From: Bacillota bacterium | GTDB taxonomy: Bacteria; Bacillota; Clostridia; Christensenellales; CAG-138 | Assembly (NCBI GenBank): GCA_023459335.1 | Contig: JAEWUO010000004.1 | Coordinates: forward strand, 1-64,000 | Direction of reading: 5' to 3' | Length of the DNA stretch: 64,000 bases | Shown here: piece by piece, positions 17,383-27,564 of the stretch | Layout of the letters: every line of letters starts with the position of its first letter | Numbering within the stretch: position 1 is the first letter of the stretch | The notes under the pieces: model-generated | The model's database searches: none | What the model was told of the DNA's origin: nothing | The model's input: the letters and a program-made list of their open reading frames with translations, nothing else | Program-made: the position numbers and the translations under genes

Positions 17383-18814
17383 CGAAATTGAAACGACCGA
17401 ACGCGACATCGAGCGCCTGTTCGGACAACTGAAATCCGATCCCATCGCCGCGCTTTCCGCGCTGACGGCGCACGCGAAAAAGCAGGCGCTGCGCGGGGCT
17501 GTAGACCGGTTGTTTTCCGACCGGACGGAGCTTTACTCGCTTCTTTCGGGAAGCGATCCCAAGGCACGCAAGAACGCCGCGCGCCTTCTCGGCACGCTGT
17601 CGCAGGAGCGGGACGCGAACGCGCTCGCCGCGGCGCTGGACTCGGAGGATACGCGTTTCGTCATCCCCTCCATCCTGCTCGCGCTTGGCAACGCCGGCGG
17701 CGGCGCGGCGCGGCGCGCGCTTGCATCCTATCGCTTACCGGAAGCGGCGGACGAAACCGAAGAAAAACACGTCGCGGACATTCGCGAAGCGCTGAAAAAG
17801 GCGCTCGCCGCGCTGGAACGTGACGTTCCCCTGCCGGAGCGGAGCAAACTCACACTACCGAGCGAACTTCTTGCGGTATCGCCCGCGGGATTCGCGCCCG
17901 TTTTACAGCGCGAGCTCGCCGCGCTCGGTTTCGCCGGAAAACCCGCGCCGGACGGCGTAATCGTAACCACCGACGACCTCGCGCGCCTCTACCGCGCGCG
18001 CTGCATGACGGAGGCGCTGATTCCCGCCGGAACAAACGTTTCGCTCGATCCTCGCCAGATCGCCGTCTGCGTGAACGGTCTGCTCGGCGCGCCGTACCGC
18101 ATCGAACTGCGCAATTTCGAAGGCGACCGGGCGGCGTTCATCCGCGCGGTTTCGGGGGCGCTCGGCGGCGGGGACAACCCTTCGCGCTATCTTGACGAAC
18201 TGAGAATCGATTGCACGGGATCCGGCCGCTGCGCTGTGTTCGTCAAGCCTTGCAACGCGCCGGATCACCGCTTCGATTACCGAAAAAAATCCATTCCCGC
18301 TTCGATTTCTCCCGTGCTCGCGGCCTGCCTCGCGCGGTACGCGCTCTCGTTCGTCTCCGCCGCACGCCCGCGCACGCTGGACCCCTTCTGCGGCAGCGGC
18401 ACGCTGCTCTTTGAACTGGAGCGCGCGGTGTCCGCGCCGATGGTCGGCGTGGACGTCTCCGAACGCGCCCTTGACGCCGCGCGGGAAAACGCGCAGGCCG
18501 CGCACAGCGGCGCGAGATTCGTACATAAGGATATTCTGAAATTCGAGCCGCGCGAAGCGTTCGACCTCGTTCTGACCAATCTGCCGTTCGGCAACCGCGT
18601 CGGTTCGCACGAGAGCAACGAACCGCTCTACCGCGGGTTCGTACGTCTGCTGCCGCGCTTGTTGGGAAAAGGCGGTGTCGCGCTGCTCTACACGATGGAG
18701 CACCGGCTGCTCTCCGCTTGTCTGAAGAACGAACCCGCGCTCGCCGTCGCCGCCGAACTGACCACGGAGGCGGGCGGGCTGAATCCGCGCGTGACCGTCG
18801 TAAAGAAAAAATAA
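17375..18814 (+). CDS. UPF0020-type RNA methyltransferase with N-terminal HEAT-like repeats
   Basis: A 479-residue predicted N2-guanine RNA methyltransferase. Residues 1-150 are helical and HEAT-like (DPKARKNAARLLGTLSQERD and similar). The middle (about 155-330) is compatible with a ferredoxin-like/THUMP RNA-binding part. The C-terminal part has SAM motif I DPFCGSGTLLFE, the acidic VGVDVS and the catalytic TNLPFG (an N-L-P-F variant of NPPY). These features match the RlmL/TrmN group. The ATG at 17375 overlaps the murG stop, so translation is probably coupled; an ATG at 17363 is the alternative. Target RNA unknown. Confidence 0.7.
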   Translation: MRNEIETTERDIERLFGQLKSDPIAALSALTAHAKKQALRGAVDRLFSDRTELYSLLSGSDPKARKNAARLLGTLSQERDANALAAALDSEDTRFVIPSILLALGNAGGGAARRALASYRLPEAADETEEKHVADIREALKKALAALERDVPLPERSKLTLPSELLAVSPAGFAPVLQRELAALGFAGKPAPDGVIVTTDDLARLYRARCMTEALIPAGTNVSLDPRQIAVCVNGLLGAPYRIELRNFEGDRAAFIRAVSGALGGGDNPSRYLDELRIDCTGSGRCAVFVKPCNAPDHRFDYRKKSIPASISPVLAACLARYALSFVSAARPRTLDPFCGSGTLLFELERAVSAPMVGVDVSERALDAARENAQAAHSGARFVHKDILKFEPREAFDLVLTNLPFGNRVGSHESNEPLYRGFVRLLPRLLGKGGVALLYTMEHRLLSACLKNEPALAVAAELTTEAGGLNPRVTVVKKK

Positions 18815-18827
18815 CGGCTTTTTGCAA

Positions 18828-18862
18828 AACTCCCCGCTCAGATCAAGCGGGGAGTTTGTTGT
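18828..18862 (+). terminator. Rho-independent terminator after the methylase gene
   Basis: AACTCCCCGCT pairs with AGCGGGGAGTT, followed by TGTTGTTTG. It lies just downstream of the methylase stop and before the convergent LCP gene. Confidence 0.8.
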
Positions 18863-18900
18863 TTGTGCGGATTGCAGGTTGTCGAATTGTTTGATCTTCG

Positions 18901-20775
18901 TTAATTAAAATCAACTTTGATCTCGTTGAAATCCGGATCGAGATCATATCGATAGGACCAGGTGAAATTACTCGCCGGATATCCGAATTCCGCCGCGAGC
19001 GCAATCGCATTGGTCTTTACATGAGACGAATAATCCGCCACATCCTGCGCGGCCTGTTTCAGATTGTTACTCTTGCCCGCGGCATATTTCGCGGCTTCCT
19101 TGCGGGCGATCGCCTGTACCTCCTCGAGATCATCCAGCGACATAAGGAAATTGTTAAAGTCCGTGCGCGCCTGTTCGGTATAGCGGCGGTAGATTTCGTT
19201 TCGAACAGGGCTCAGCGCGCTGAGGCGCACGATGCCGAACGTATCCGTATTTTGAGACGACGTCCCGGTCGTGATTTCCGGCGAGGGCGTTTCCGGAGAA
19301 GGGGTTTCCGGATCGGGCGCGGGTGTGACGACCTCCGGCGTCGGGGTCGCGGTCGGTTCCGGCGTAGGGGACATCGTGGGTAAAAGATCGTCCTCGGCAA
19401 GCGCCTGGGAGACAAATTCCACCAGCGGCTGAGTGGTATCGATATAGTGTGTCGCAAGAATATCCCGCCAGCGGTACCATCCGTAATCCGCCGTATATTC
19501 CAGTTCCTTGGGTACGTTGATGCCATAGACGTCTTTGATGATCTGAACGCGTTTTGTCTGATCCGTCAGGCAGAAATTCCAGTTGAAAATACCGATTTCC
19601 ATGCTTCCGTCCATGGAGTACATACCGATATTATTCTGATCGAGCGTATAGGCGAATTTCGCAAGCGCCGCCGTCTGCGCAAAGGTGCAGTTCGTATAGA
19701 GCTGCCCTTCAAACGAATTGAGGATGTCCGGAACTTTCAGAATCAGGTTTTGTTTTCTCATCGTCTCGAAGATCGCGATGAGCATTTTTTTCTGACGATT
19801 GATCCGGTTGAGGTCGCCGTAATCCTTGACCTTTTTCCGAACGCGCAGATAATCCAGCACGCCTTGCCCGTTCAGGTGCGTCGGGCCCGCGTTGTAGCTG
19901 CGCCCCATCATCGTAAAAGAAACGTCGAGGTCGTAATCCACGCCGCCGATGGCGTTGACCAGCTGCTTGACCGCGGGCATGGTGACCGCGTAATAGTAAT
20001 TGATCGGGTAGCGGTCCGCCACCTCGCCGAGCATCCAGTTCGCCGCTTCGCAGGTCTTTAAAAACCCAGCGCCGCCGGGCGCTTCGAATCCGCCGCCGCA
20101 GTTTAATGAGGCGTTGAGCTTATAGATCCCTTTGACGCCCGGAATCTTGGCGTAGGTGTCGCGCGGAAGCGAGATCAGATCCACGCGGTTTTCGTCGAAA
20201 TTGATCGCCATGACGATCATCACGTCGGAATGATACTCGTGCTTGCCTTTCCAGGTTTCGCGCTCCTCAGCGTAATCCACGCCGATCAGCAGCACATTAA
20301 CAATATGCTGCTGCGAAATGGTTTTATCTTCCTGCGCGCTGATAATCTCATACTGATCCGGTGTCGGAACCGGAGTCGGCGTTAATTGCCCGGGTTTGGC
20401 GGTAGAGCCATCGCTTTCAACGGAAACGATATCCTCGGGATTCGGTTTGCCGGCATCCGCGAACTGCGCGCCGGGGTCGAGCAGCAGCGCATAGGCAAAC
20501 ACGCCGCCAACCGCAAGCAGTATAATGCCGAAGACGAGCAGCACAGCCCAGAGAACGCGTTTTTTTCTGCGCGTTTTGCCATGTTTGCCGCATACATGCG
20601 TGGAGAGATAGAAATCCGTCGGAACGAACGGTTCCACTTCCGCCTGATATTCATTTTCCGCCAGACTGTTCTCGGGCGGTTTTTTGCGATCCGTTTTCGG
20701 CTTGCCGGCCGACGCGCGAGGATTGGTATCCGCGTTTTCGTCGTCGCCGTGGTAGTTGTCGGGTCTGCGGGTCAT
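18901..20775 (-). CDS. LCP (LytR-CpsA-Psr) family cell-wall polymer ligase/attenuator
   Basis: A 624-residue membrane protein. Residues 1-73 are cytoplasmic and charged; about 74-96 is the membrane segment (VLWAVLLVFGIILLAVGGVF). The LCP domain spans about 150-330, with VNVLLIGVDYAEE, DVMIVMAIN, SLPRDTY and LRVRKKVKDYGDLNRINRQ. These arginines and aspartates bind the polyprenyl-pyrophosphate substrate. LCP enzymes attach teichoic acids or glycans to peptidoglycan. After the domain there is a Thr/Pro/Glu-rich linker (about 460-510) and a C-terminal extension not typical of the family. The start is supported by GGAAAGGAA. It is divergent from the GT2 gene, suggesting a shared glycan theme. Confidence 0.88.
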   Translation of the reverse strand: MTRRPDNYHGDDENADTNPRASAGKPKTDRKKPPENSLAENEYQAEVEPFVPTDFYLSTHVCGKHGKTRRKKRVLWAVLLVFGIILLAVGGVFAYALLLDPGAQFADAGKPNPEDIVSVESDGSTAKPGQLTPTPVPTPDQYEIISAQEDKTISQQHIVNVLLIGVDYAEERETWKGKHEYHSDVMIVMAINFDENRVDLISLPRDTYAKIPGVKGIYKLNASLNCGGGFEAPGGAGFLKTCEAANWMLGEVADRYPINYYYAVTMPAVKQLVNAIGGVDYDLDVSFTMMGRSYNAGPTHLNGQGVLDYLRVRKKVKDYGDLNRINRQKKMLIAIFETMRKQNLILKVPDILNSFEGQLYTNCTFAQTAALAKFAYTLDQNNIGMYSMDGSMEIGIFNWNFCLTDQTKRVQIIKDVYGINVPKELEYTADYGWYRWRDILATHYIDTTQPLVEFVSQALAEDDLLPTMSPTPEPTATPTPEVVTPAPDPETPSPETPSPEITTGTSSQNTDTFGIVRLSALSPVRNEIYRRYTEQARTDFNNFLMSLDDLEEVQAIARKEAAKYAAGKSNNLKQAAQDVADYSSHVKTNAIALAAEFGYPASNFTWSYRYDLDPDFNEIKVDFN

Positions 20776-20813
20776 TTTCAGCCGTTTCCTTTCCAGCTTT
20801 GCATACGGACAAT

Positions 20814-20822
20814 ATTATAGCA
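20814..20822 (-). promoter_or_regulatory. Extended -10 promoter of the LCP gene
   Basis: On the minus strand TGC-TATAAT lies 38 bases before the start codon; no good -35 box is seen. Confidence 0.6.
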
Positions 20823-20961
20823 GGATTTGCCCGAATTCCGCGGGGGATTCCAATTATTACAAATAGTTTACAATGTTGCGTCGCTGAAAAAACCCGAATT
20901 CACGAGAAAACACCCGCTATTTTACGATTATCCCGCATCTTCGCCTGCCGTGCCCAAATGC

Positions 20962-20990
20962 TTTTCAGCACGGTGAAAATAGGATATACT
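20962..20990 (+). promoter_or_regulatory. Promoter of the GT2-GtrA gene
   Basis: TTTTCA (20962-20967), a 17-base spacer and TATACT (20985-20990). The leader is about 100 bases and ends in a GGAGAG ribosome site. Confidence 0.5.
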
Positions 20991-21097
20991 ATACACGGTT
21001 TAGAGGCGGCGGCGCGGAGCTAGTACGCCCGCGTCGCTGCGGAACAGCCAATTTATTTTCATCCCGGTCCCCTTGGGAACCGAGAAGGAGAGATTGC

Positions 21098-22147
21098 ATG
21101 GTCGTCGTCATTCCGGCATATCAACCGGATGAGAAGCTCCGTAATCTTGTGCTCGAGCTGCATGAAAAGACCGATTACGACCTGATCATCGTCAACGATG
21201 GAAGCGACAGGAGCAAACGGGAACTGTTTGATTCCCTCGAACCGTTTGCGAAAATCCTCCATCACTCCGTCAACCGCGGAAAAGGCGCGGCGCTGAAGAC
21301 CGCGTTTTCCTATATTTACGACCAATACCCCGCGGACGAAGGCGTAGTCACCATCGACGCGGACGGGCAGCATTTGCCGGATGACATCATCCGCGTCTGC
21401 CGCGCCTGGGAAGCCGCGCCGGAACGGCTCGTGCTGGGCAGCCGTCAATTTTCCGGCAGCGTCCCTTTCAAAAGCCGCGCGGGAAACGCGATCACGCGTT
21501 TCGTTTTCGCGATTTCAACGGGCGTCAAGGTCTTTGACACGCAGACGGGGCTAAGGGCGTTCGGCGTGTTCCGCATCCCGATGATGCTGGAAATGAAAGG
21601 CGACCGCTATGAGTACGAGATCAACGTGCTCCTTTATGCCACGCGCCATCGAATCCCGATAGAAGAGGTCACAATAGAGACGGTGTACATCGAAGATAAT
21701 AAATCCTCCCACTTTAACCCGATTCGCGACGCATGGCGCATTTATAAAATGATCCTCTTTTTCGTCGCGTCCTCCCTCGTTGCGATGCTGCTGGACTATG
21801 TGTTGGTTCTCCTTTTAACCGCCACGACGAAGGGCATGCCGCAGTCGCTGCTCATCAGCGTGGTCGGCGCGCGTATCCTCAGTTCGATGACGAATTATTT
21901 CATGAACTGCAGGCTTGTGTTCGAAAACCGGAGCCGCTCCAGCATCGTCCGCTACTATCTGCTCGTCGTCGGTATCCTCGTCGTGAACTACGGGCTCATG
22001 GTGGTCGTCACACACCTGATGCCGATCGCCGTCGGCAAGATTCTCGTCGAACTCCTGCTCTATCCGCTGAGCTTTTTTATCCAGCGGAAATACGTTTTCC
22101 CGCCGGAGAGCGAAGAGATCGGCCCAGAGGATAAAACGACGTTATAA
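21098..22147 (+). CDS. Family 2 glycosyltransferase with C-terminal GtrA domain (DPM1-like)
   Basis: A 349-residue polyprenyl-phosphate sugar transferase. Residues 1-200 are a GT2 domain with VVVIPAYQPDEKL, the nucleotide loop VNDGSDRS and the metal motif DADGQHLPDD, like dolichol-phosphate mannose synthases. The C-terminal about 130 residues hold four membrane helices of the GtrA type (FFVASSLVAMLLDYVLVLLL onward). Such fusions make polyprenyl-phosphate-hexose, the donor for extracytoplasmic glycosylation. GGAGAG precedes the start. It leads an operon with a phosphodiester glycosidase and a small membrane protein. GT-C transferases that could use its product are at 53 kb and, decayed, at 31 kb. 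Confidence 0.88.
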   Translation: MVVVIPAYQPDEKLRNLVLELHEKTDYDLIIVNDGSDRSKRELFDSLEPFAKILHHSVNRGKGAALKTAFSYIYDQYPADEGVVTIDADGQHLPDDIIRVCRAWEAAPERLVLGSRQFSGSVPFKSRAGNAITRFVFAISTGVKVFDTQTGLRAFGVFRIPMMLEMKGDRYEYEINVLLYATRHRIPIEEVTIETVYIEDNKSSHFNPIRDAWRIYKMILFFVASSLVAMLLDYVLVLLLTATTKGMPQSLLISVVGARILSSMTNYFMNCRLVFENRSRSSIVRYYLLVVGILVVNYGLMVVVTHLMPIAVGKILVELLLYPLSFFIQRKYVFPPESEEIGPEDKTTL

Positions 22148-22190
22148 CCTGTTCCCCTATCTCCAGCGCAAGGAGGAGATTTGATTTTCC

Positions 22191-23249
22191 ATGTATGATT
22201 CCCGCAGCAGATTCATTAAGCGGCTGATCCGCGTGATCCTGATCGATCTTGTCGTGCTTGGGATTTTCCTCGGCACGTTTGCTTACGTCTATTTTCTGCG
22301 CGTACCCGATTACACCCCCAGAGTCCTCAGCAGCCCGACGCAGGCAGAGCCCAGCGCGACGCCCGGTGCAACCGCCGCCGTTTCGGCGGGCGTGTCGCCG
22401 GATGAACAGTCCGCTACGCCGGAACCGGCTGCGGACACAGGCCTGCTCGGCGGAAAATACGCGGATCGATTTACGTCCGGCGACGTGCAGCAGACCGACA
22501 CGTCCTATAGAAGCGCGAACGTCTCCGTGGAAGTATCGCAAATAACCGCCGGTACCGAGGACCGTCCGGTGGTCTATTATCTGGCCGACATCTATGTAAA
22601 AGATATCACGAGCTTCCGCACGGCGGTCGCTTTCGATTATAAGGACCAAAACGAGGGAAGCCGGAAAAACGTGATGGCTACGCTGCAGCTTTCACAGATC
22701 GTCAGCGCCGTCGTCGCGATTTCCGGGGATAATTTCACTTATCATGACAGCGTCGCCGTGCGCAACGGCGTCGAGTGGGACAATACGCTGCCGGTCTACG
22801 GCGACATCTGCGTGCTCTACTACGACGGCACGATGGAAACCTATCCGCAGACAATCCGCCGCGAAGACGTCGACGCGATCTACGCCAAAGAACCTTACCA
22901 GATCTGGACCTTCGGGCCTGAGCTGCTCGAAAACGGGCAGGTGCCGAAGAGCTTTGCGAACACGAAGGAAAATCCGCTCTGTGCCATCGGTTACTATGAA
23001 CCGGGACACTACTGCTTCATCCTCGTGGACGGGCGGCAGAAAGGGTATTCCTATGGTATGTCGCACAGCGAGCTCGCGCAGGTGTTTTACGATCTGGGCT
23101 GTAAAGCCGCCTTCAACCTCGACGGCGGTGATACGGCGGTCATGACATTTAACGGCGCATGGCGCAGCCAGCCGGAGAATCAGGCTCCGCGCGAAACCAG
23201 CGATATCCTGTATATCGGCGAACCGACCGCTCCGGAAAACGGGCAGTAA
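22191..23249 (+). CDS. Membrane-anchored phosphodiester glycosidase (NAGPA family)
   Basis: A 352-residue extracytoplasmic protein. An N-terminal membrane anchor (about 17-38) is followed by a short Thr/Pro/Ala linker and then the phosphodiester glycosidase (NAGPA/DUF2233) domain from about residue 100. Family markers are ADIYVKDITSFRTA, FGPELL, GYYEPGHYCFILVDGRQKG and NLDGGDTAV. In mammals the family removes GlcNAc from GlcNAc-1-phosphate-mannose; in bacteria it is linked to exopolysaccharide metabolism. AAGGAGGAGA precedes the start. It is one of three paralogous domains in this window and follows the GT2 gene in the same operon. Confidence 0.85.
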   Translation: MYDSRSRFIKRLIRVILIDLVVLGIFLGTFAYVYFLRVPDYTPRVLSSPTQAEPSATPGATAAVSAGVSPDEQSATPEPAADTGLLGGKYADRFTSGDVQQTDTSYRSANVSVEVSQITAGTEDRPVVYYLADIYVKDITSFRTAVAFDYKDQNEGSRKNVMATLQLSQIVSAVVAISGDNFTYHDSVAVRNGVEWDNTLPVYGDICVLYYDGTMETYPQTIRREDVDAIYAKEPYQIWTFGPELLENGQVPKSFANTKENPLCAIGYYEPGHYCFILVDGRQKGYSYGMSHSELAQVFYDLGCKAAFNLDGGDTAVMTFNGAWRSQPENQAPRETSDILYIGEPTAPENGQ

Positions 23250-23264
23250 GGAGGAAACGCGCCT

Positions 23265-23570
23265 ATGAAACGATTCCTTTCCCGCACGCTGCCGCACCTG
23301 ACGATCATCCTCTCGCTGATGACGCTCGTGTTCTTCTCCGTCGACGGCTTCAACTCGGTCATGGCTTTTATGGCGAACGACATCTCCAAGCACATCTTCG
23401 CCGTGCTCGCCGTCTGCTCCATCGCCACCTCCGTCATGCTGATCGCCCGCCAATGGAAGGAAGACGACCGCAGAGCCAAAAAAGCCGCGCGCAGGCAGGA
23501 GGCGGACGAAGCCGCCGCCGCGCAGAAGCGGGAATACGAGCATCATATCCCGGACGACGAAAACAGATAA
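23265..23570 (+). CDS. Small two-helix membrane protein
   Basis: A 101-residue protein of unknown function. It has two hydrophobic segments (HLTIILSLMTLVFFSVDGF and HIFAVLAVCSIATSVMLIA) and a highly charged, Ala-rich cytoplasmic-like tail (KKAARRQEADEAAAAQKREY). A strong AGGAGGAAA ribosome site and a 15-base gap to the upstream glycosidase gene indicate a co-transcribed gene. A bidirectional terminator follows. It may be a membrane partner of the glycan enzymes (inference). Confidence 0.7.
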   Translation: MKRFLSRTLPHLTIILSLMTLVFFSVDGFNSVMAFMANDISKHIFAVLAVCSIATSVMLIARQWKEDDRRAKKAARRQEADEAAAAQKREYEHHIPDDENR

Positions 23571-23582
23571 TGTGCAACATCA

Positions 23583-23611
23583 AAAAACCGCCTTTGGCGG
23601 TTTTTTTGTTG
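23583..23611. terminator. Bidirectional terminator
   Basis: AAAAACCGCC TTT GGCGGTTTTT between the convergent small membrane protein gene and metK, with A- and T-runs on the two sides. Confidence 0.9.
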
Positions 23612-23619
23612 CAAAGCGG

Positions 23620-24801
<1,182 letters not shown>

Positions 24802-24833
24802 GGGAAATGATTCCTCCGAAGATAAAAGGTACA

Positions 24834-24990
24834 AAAAAACCTCATCCGCTGATGAGGTTTCACAAAGTCGATGGTGCAACGCTCATCTTTCAGCTTTCGC
24901 TGCCGGAATTGGCACCTTATTCGTTCTTCGCGAACAGGTTGCCGGGCTTCACAGGGCCGGTCCCTCAGCCACTCTTGATAAGGCGGTATT
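24834..24990 (-). promoter_or_regulatory. SAM-I (S-box) riboswitch with terminator, upstream of metK
   Basis: On the minus strand the aptamer begins near 24982 with CTTATCAAGAGTGGCTGAGG, continues with GACCGGCCCTGTGAAGCC and CGGCAACC, then AAGGTGCCAATTCC and CAGCGAAAGCTGAAAGATGAG. These are the conserved S-box core elements. A terminator follows at 24834-24862: AAACCTCATC/GATGAGGTTT plus a T7 run. SAM binding should favour termination, so metK is expressed when SAM is low. Confidence 0.95.
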
Positions 24991-25011
24991 CGATTTTTCT
25001 GTTCGGGAGTT

Positions 25012-25040
25012 ATTGTAACACGGCTCTTCCGCCGCGTCAA
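25012..25040 (-). promoter_or_regulatory. Promoter of the metK riboswitch transcript
   Basis: On the minus strand TTGACG (25035-25040), a 17-base spacer and TACAAT (25012-25017), about 30 bases before the aptamer. Confidence 0.8.
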
Positions 25041-25085
25041 CGAAAACTGCGCAAGTCGGCATCTATCGTATCAAACGGCGGCATG

Positions 25086-27548
25086 TCAGTTTTTATTCCC
25101 GTTGTTATAGACAGGATCGTCCACGGAAGGCACCTGTTCGCTGTAGCCGAACATCAGCCCGTCCGGTACGGCGCGCTGGTAGGAGATGTCGTCCAGGCTG
25201 CCGATACGGTTGCCGTTGTGGGAGTTGAGCTGTTCGCCCATGAAGATCATCGCGGCGGAAAGCCCGCCGTCGAGGTTGTAGGCAATGCTGCAGCCGTACT
25301 CGTCAAACAAATCCGCAAAGTCCCAGACGGGCATGCCGACGCTGTAATCCTTCTGCCGCCCGTCCACGACGATCGCGATATAGTGCCCGGGTTCGATATA
25401 CCCGATACCGCAGCGCGGGTTGGCGCGGCGTACGCGGTGATATTTCGCCTGATCGTTGACCACGCCGCCGTCGATCAGCGTCGGCCCGAAGGAATATGCG
25501 TTCTCCACGCCGTCTTCCAGAACGATCTCCGGCGAGGAAACGTATTTTTTCACGATGCGCATGCTCATGTCCGGTTCGATCGCCAGCGTATCCTCCACAT
25601 TCGCGGAATAGAAGATGCGCCCGTCGCGAATTAAAATGCCCTTTTCGTTGAGCTCGTCGTTGATCAGGTTGTCGCCCGTGATCCAGAGCACGGCCTTCTC
25701 CCGCCGCGCTGTGATCCAAGGGTAGATCGCTCCGCGGCCCGTGTGCGCCTCCGCGCCGAAGCCGGGGCGGAACTGGCTGATGTCCTTCATGTGGATATCC
25801 GCGACGAAATACGTAACCGGCTTGCCGTCGCCGTTCGTCGTGCTCACGCGCTCGATGTCGACGCCAAGGTCGTCCGAACGATACGCCCAGTGCCCGTGCT
25901 CGCTGTCGCTGACGATCACCTCGGCAGGGTCGCCCTCCTTGCGATAATAATTTTCTTCAAACGCCGCAACGGGATCGGGCGTCGGTTCCGCGCTCGGCGC
26001 AGCGGCCGGCGTCGTCGCTTCGCTTGCCGTCGGTTCGGGCGTATCCAGCGAAGCGGCGGAAGCGACGGCTGTCGTCTGCGGCACGGGTTTAACCTGCTCC
26101 GCCTTCGCTCCCGCAAGGATTGCACTCGCGGCCAGTCCGATCGCGAGCGGCGCAAGGCAGAGGCAGACCGCGTCCCCCTTGCCCCGTTTCTTCGCGATAC
26201 GGCGGTATGCCATCACAAAGGACAGCGCGCTCAGCGCCGCGCCGGCGGCGGCGCACCAAAGCGCGGGTGGATAGGAAAATCCGAGGCTGTCCAGCAAACC
26301 TTGTTTCGACTGCGGCGCGGATGTCTGCGCCGTTTCCTGTGCGGTTGTCGGCACCGGCGTCTCGGTCGTTTCCGGCGTCGGCGAAGGGGACGGCGCGACC
26401 GGTGCGTAAGCGATCAGATCCGCCGTGGCGATATGCTCAAAAAGGTCGTTTTTCGCCTGATCCTCGCCGACCGACGTATAAGCGAGCGTATAGGAGCCGG
26501 ATGTGTCGATTTCGCTGCGGAAGACGCGGCGCGCGGCGTGAAGCGCGTATGCGCTCTTTGCGACTTCGGCGGCGGTCTTTCCTTCGTAGGCATTCAGCGG
26601 CGCGTTCATGTCCAGTACGGTCGGGTCTTTGCCCTCCGCGGGACCGAACGTATAAACTTTTTGTACGCCTTCGCTCACGCCCGCCGCGAGCAGCGTACAC
26701 TCTGCGACGAGGCTGTGCGCGCCGGACGCGTCCAGCGGAGAGTGCGTGACGATCACCTTCGGGTTCAGCGCGGTAAATTCGCTTTCGAGGTATTCCGTCA
26801 GCGTCTTTTTATCAAATCCATCGGCCGCCATCTTGTAGGAATCGTAGTTGTCGCAGGTGAAGCCGCCGAAGACCGGATATTCGATATACCCCGCGTCATA
26901 CAGTCCTTCAAGCGCCTCGTATGCGCGCGCGCGCTTGCCGTAATCCGAAACATACAGCACGGCAACCTTCATGCCGTTTTCGCGCGCGTAGAGCGGCAGA
27001 ACCGCGCCAAACTGGAGCCACTCCATCCCCGGCTCGGCGGTCACGATCAGAAGATCCGCCTGTTCCGGCGCGGGCAGAAAACCATGCACGCTGTCGGGCA
27101 GAGACTCGTCCGCCGGATAGGCCGCGACGCCGCCGAGCGAACCCGCTTCGTCAAAGTAAACGGTAATTTTCACGCTGTCGGGAAGAACCGGGATCAGCCT
27201 GCCGAGCTGCCGGTCCGTAATCGTCTCCTGCGAAACCGTCCCGCCCGCGGCATCCAGCTGCGTCACCGTATAGGATGCGGGCGCGTCGTACCAGTTGAGA
27301 ATGACAACTCCCGCGGGTTCTTCCGGCTCGATCGTGACCGTATCCTTCGCGCGGAACGAAACGCGCGAAATGACATACGCATCCGTCAGACGCCAGGCGT
27401 AGGCCGCGTCCTTCTCCGGCAGCGTCAGCGTTACGCCGACCGGTTCGCCGGGCTGGTCGGCCTGTTCGGATGTTTCCGCAAGCGCAGCGGCGGGGGCGAT
27501 CGTAAGGATTGCAAATGCGCAGATCAGCAGGGCAAGCAGTCTCTTCAT
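25086..27548 (-). CDS. Degenerate PIG-L domain fused to a phosphodiester glycosidase
   Basis: An 820-residue exported membrane protein. Residues 1-24 are a signal sequence; about 35-390 align with the neighbouring PIG-L deacetylase. The metal site is lost: AHCDDE of the neighbour reads AEPGME here (171-176), and GHGAH reads ASGAH. A Thr/Pro linker, two membrane helices (about 425-500) and a second linker follow. The C-terminal about 260 residues are a phosphodiester glycosidase domain with ADIHMKDISQF, FGPTLIDGG, GYIEPGHYIAIVVDGRQKD and NLDGGLSAAM. The N-terminal part is probably a non-catalytic carbohydrate-binding pseudoenzyme (inference). It starts 17 bases after the PIG-L gene stop and is in one operon with it. 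Confidence 0.82.
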   Translation of the reverse strand: MKRLLALLICAFAILTIAPAAALAETSEQADQPGEPVGVTLTLPEKDAAYAWRLTDAYVISRVSFRAKDTVTIEPEEPAGVVILNWYDAPASYTVTQLDAAGGTVSQETITDRQLGRLIPVLPDSVKITVYFDEAGSLGGVAAYPADESLPDSVHGFLPAPEQADLLIVTAEPGMEWLQFGAVLPLYARENGMKVAVLYVSDYGKRARAYEALEGLYDAGYIEYPVFGGFTCDNYDSYKMAADGFDKKTLTEYLESEFTALNPKVIVTHSPLDASGAHSLVAECTLLAAGVSEGVQKVYTFGPAEGKDPTVLDMNAPLNAYEGKTAAEVAKSAYALHAARRVFRSEIDTSGSYTLAYTSVGEDQAKNDLFEHIATADLIAYAPVAPSPSPTPETTETPVPTTAQETAQTSAPQSKQGLLDSLGFSYPPALWCAAAGAALSALSFVMAYRRIAKKRGKGDAVCLCLAPLAIGLAASAILAGAKAEQVKPVPQTTAVASAASLDTPEPTASEATTPAAAPSAEPTPDPVAAFEENYYRKEGDPAEVIVSDSEHGHWAYRSDDLGVDIERVSTTNGDGKPVTYFVADIHMKDISQFRPGFGAEAHTGRGAIYPWITARREKAVLWITGDNLINDELNEKGILIRDGRIFYSANVEDTLAIEPDMSMRIVKKYVSSPEIVLEDGVENAYSFGPTLIDGGVVNDQAKYHRVRRANPRCGIGYIEPGHYIAIVVDGRQKDYSVGMPVWDFADLFDEYGCSIAYNLDGGLSAAMIFMGEQLNSHNGNRIGSLDDISYQRAVPDGLMFGYSEQVPSVDDPVYNNGNKN

Positions 27549-27564
27549 GCTCGTTAAACTCCGG

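Larger units (their letters stand above)
20776..21097. other. Intergenic region between the LCP and GT2 genes
   Basis: 322 bases of AT-rich sequence carrying the two divergent promoters listed here. No gene or structured RNA is evident. Confidence 0.5.

Noticed and set aside
25743..27557. Plus-strand open frame of 604 codons opposite the PIG-L/glycosidase fusion
   Set aside because: It is Arg-rich without motifs; the minus strand has clear domains.
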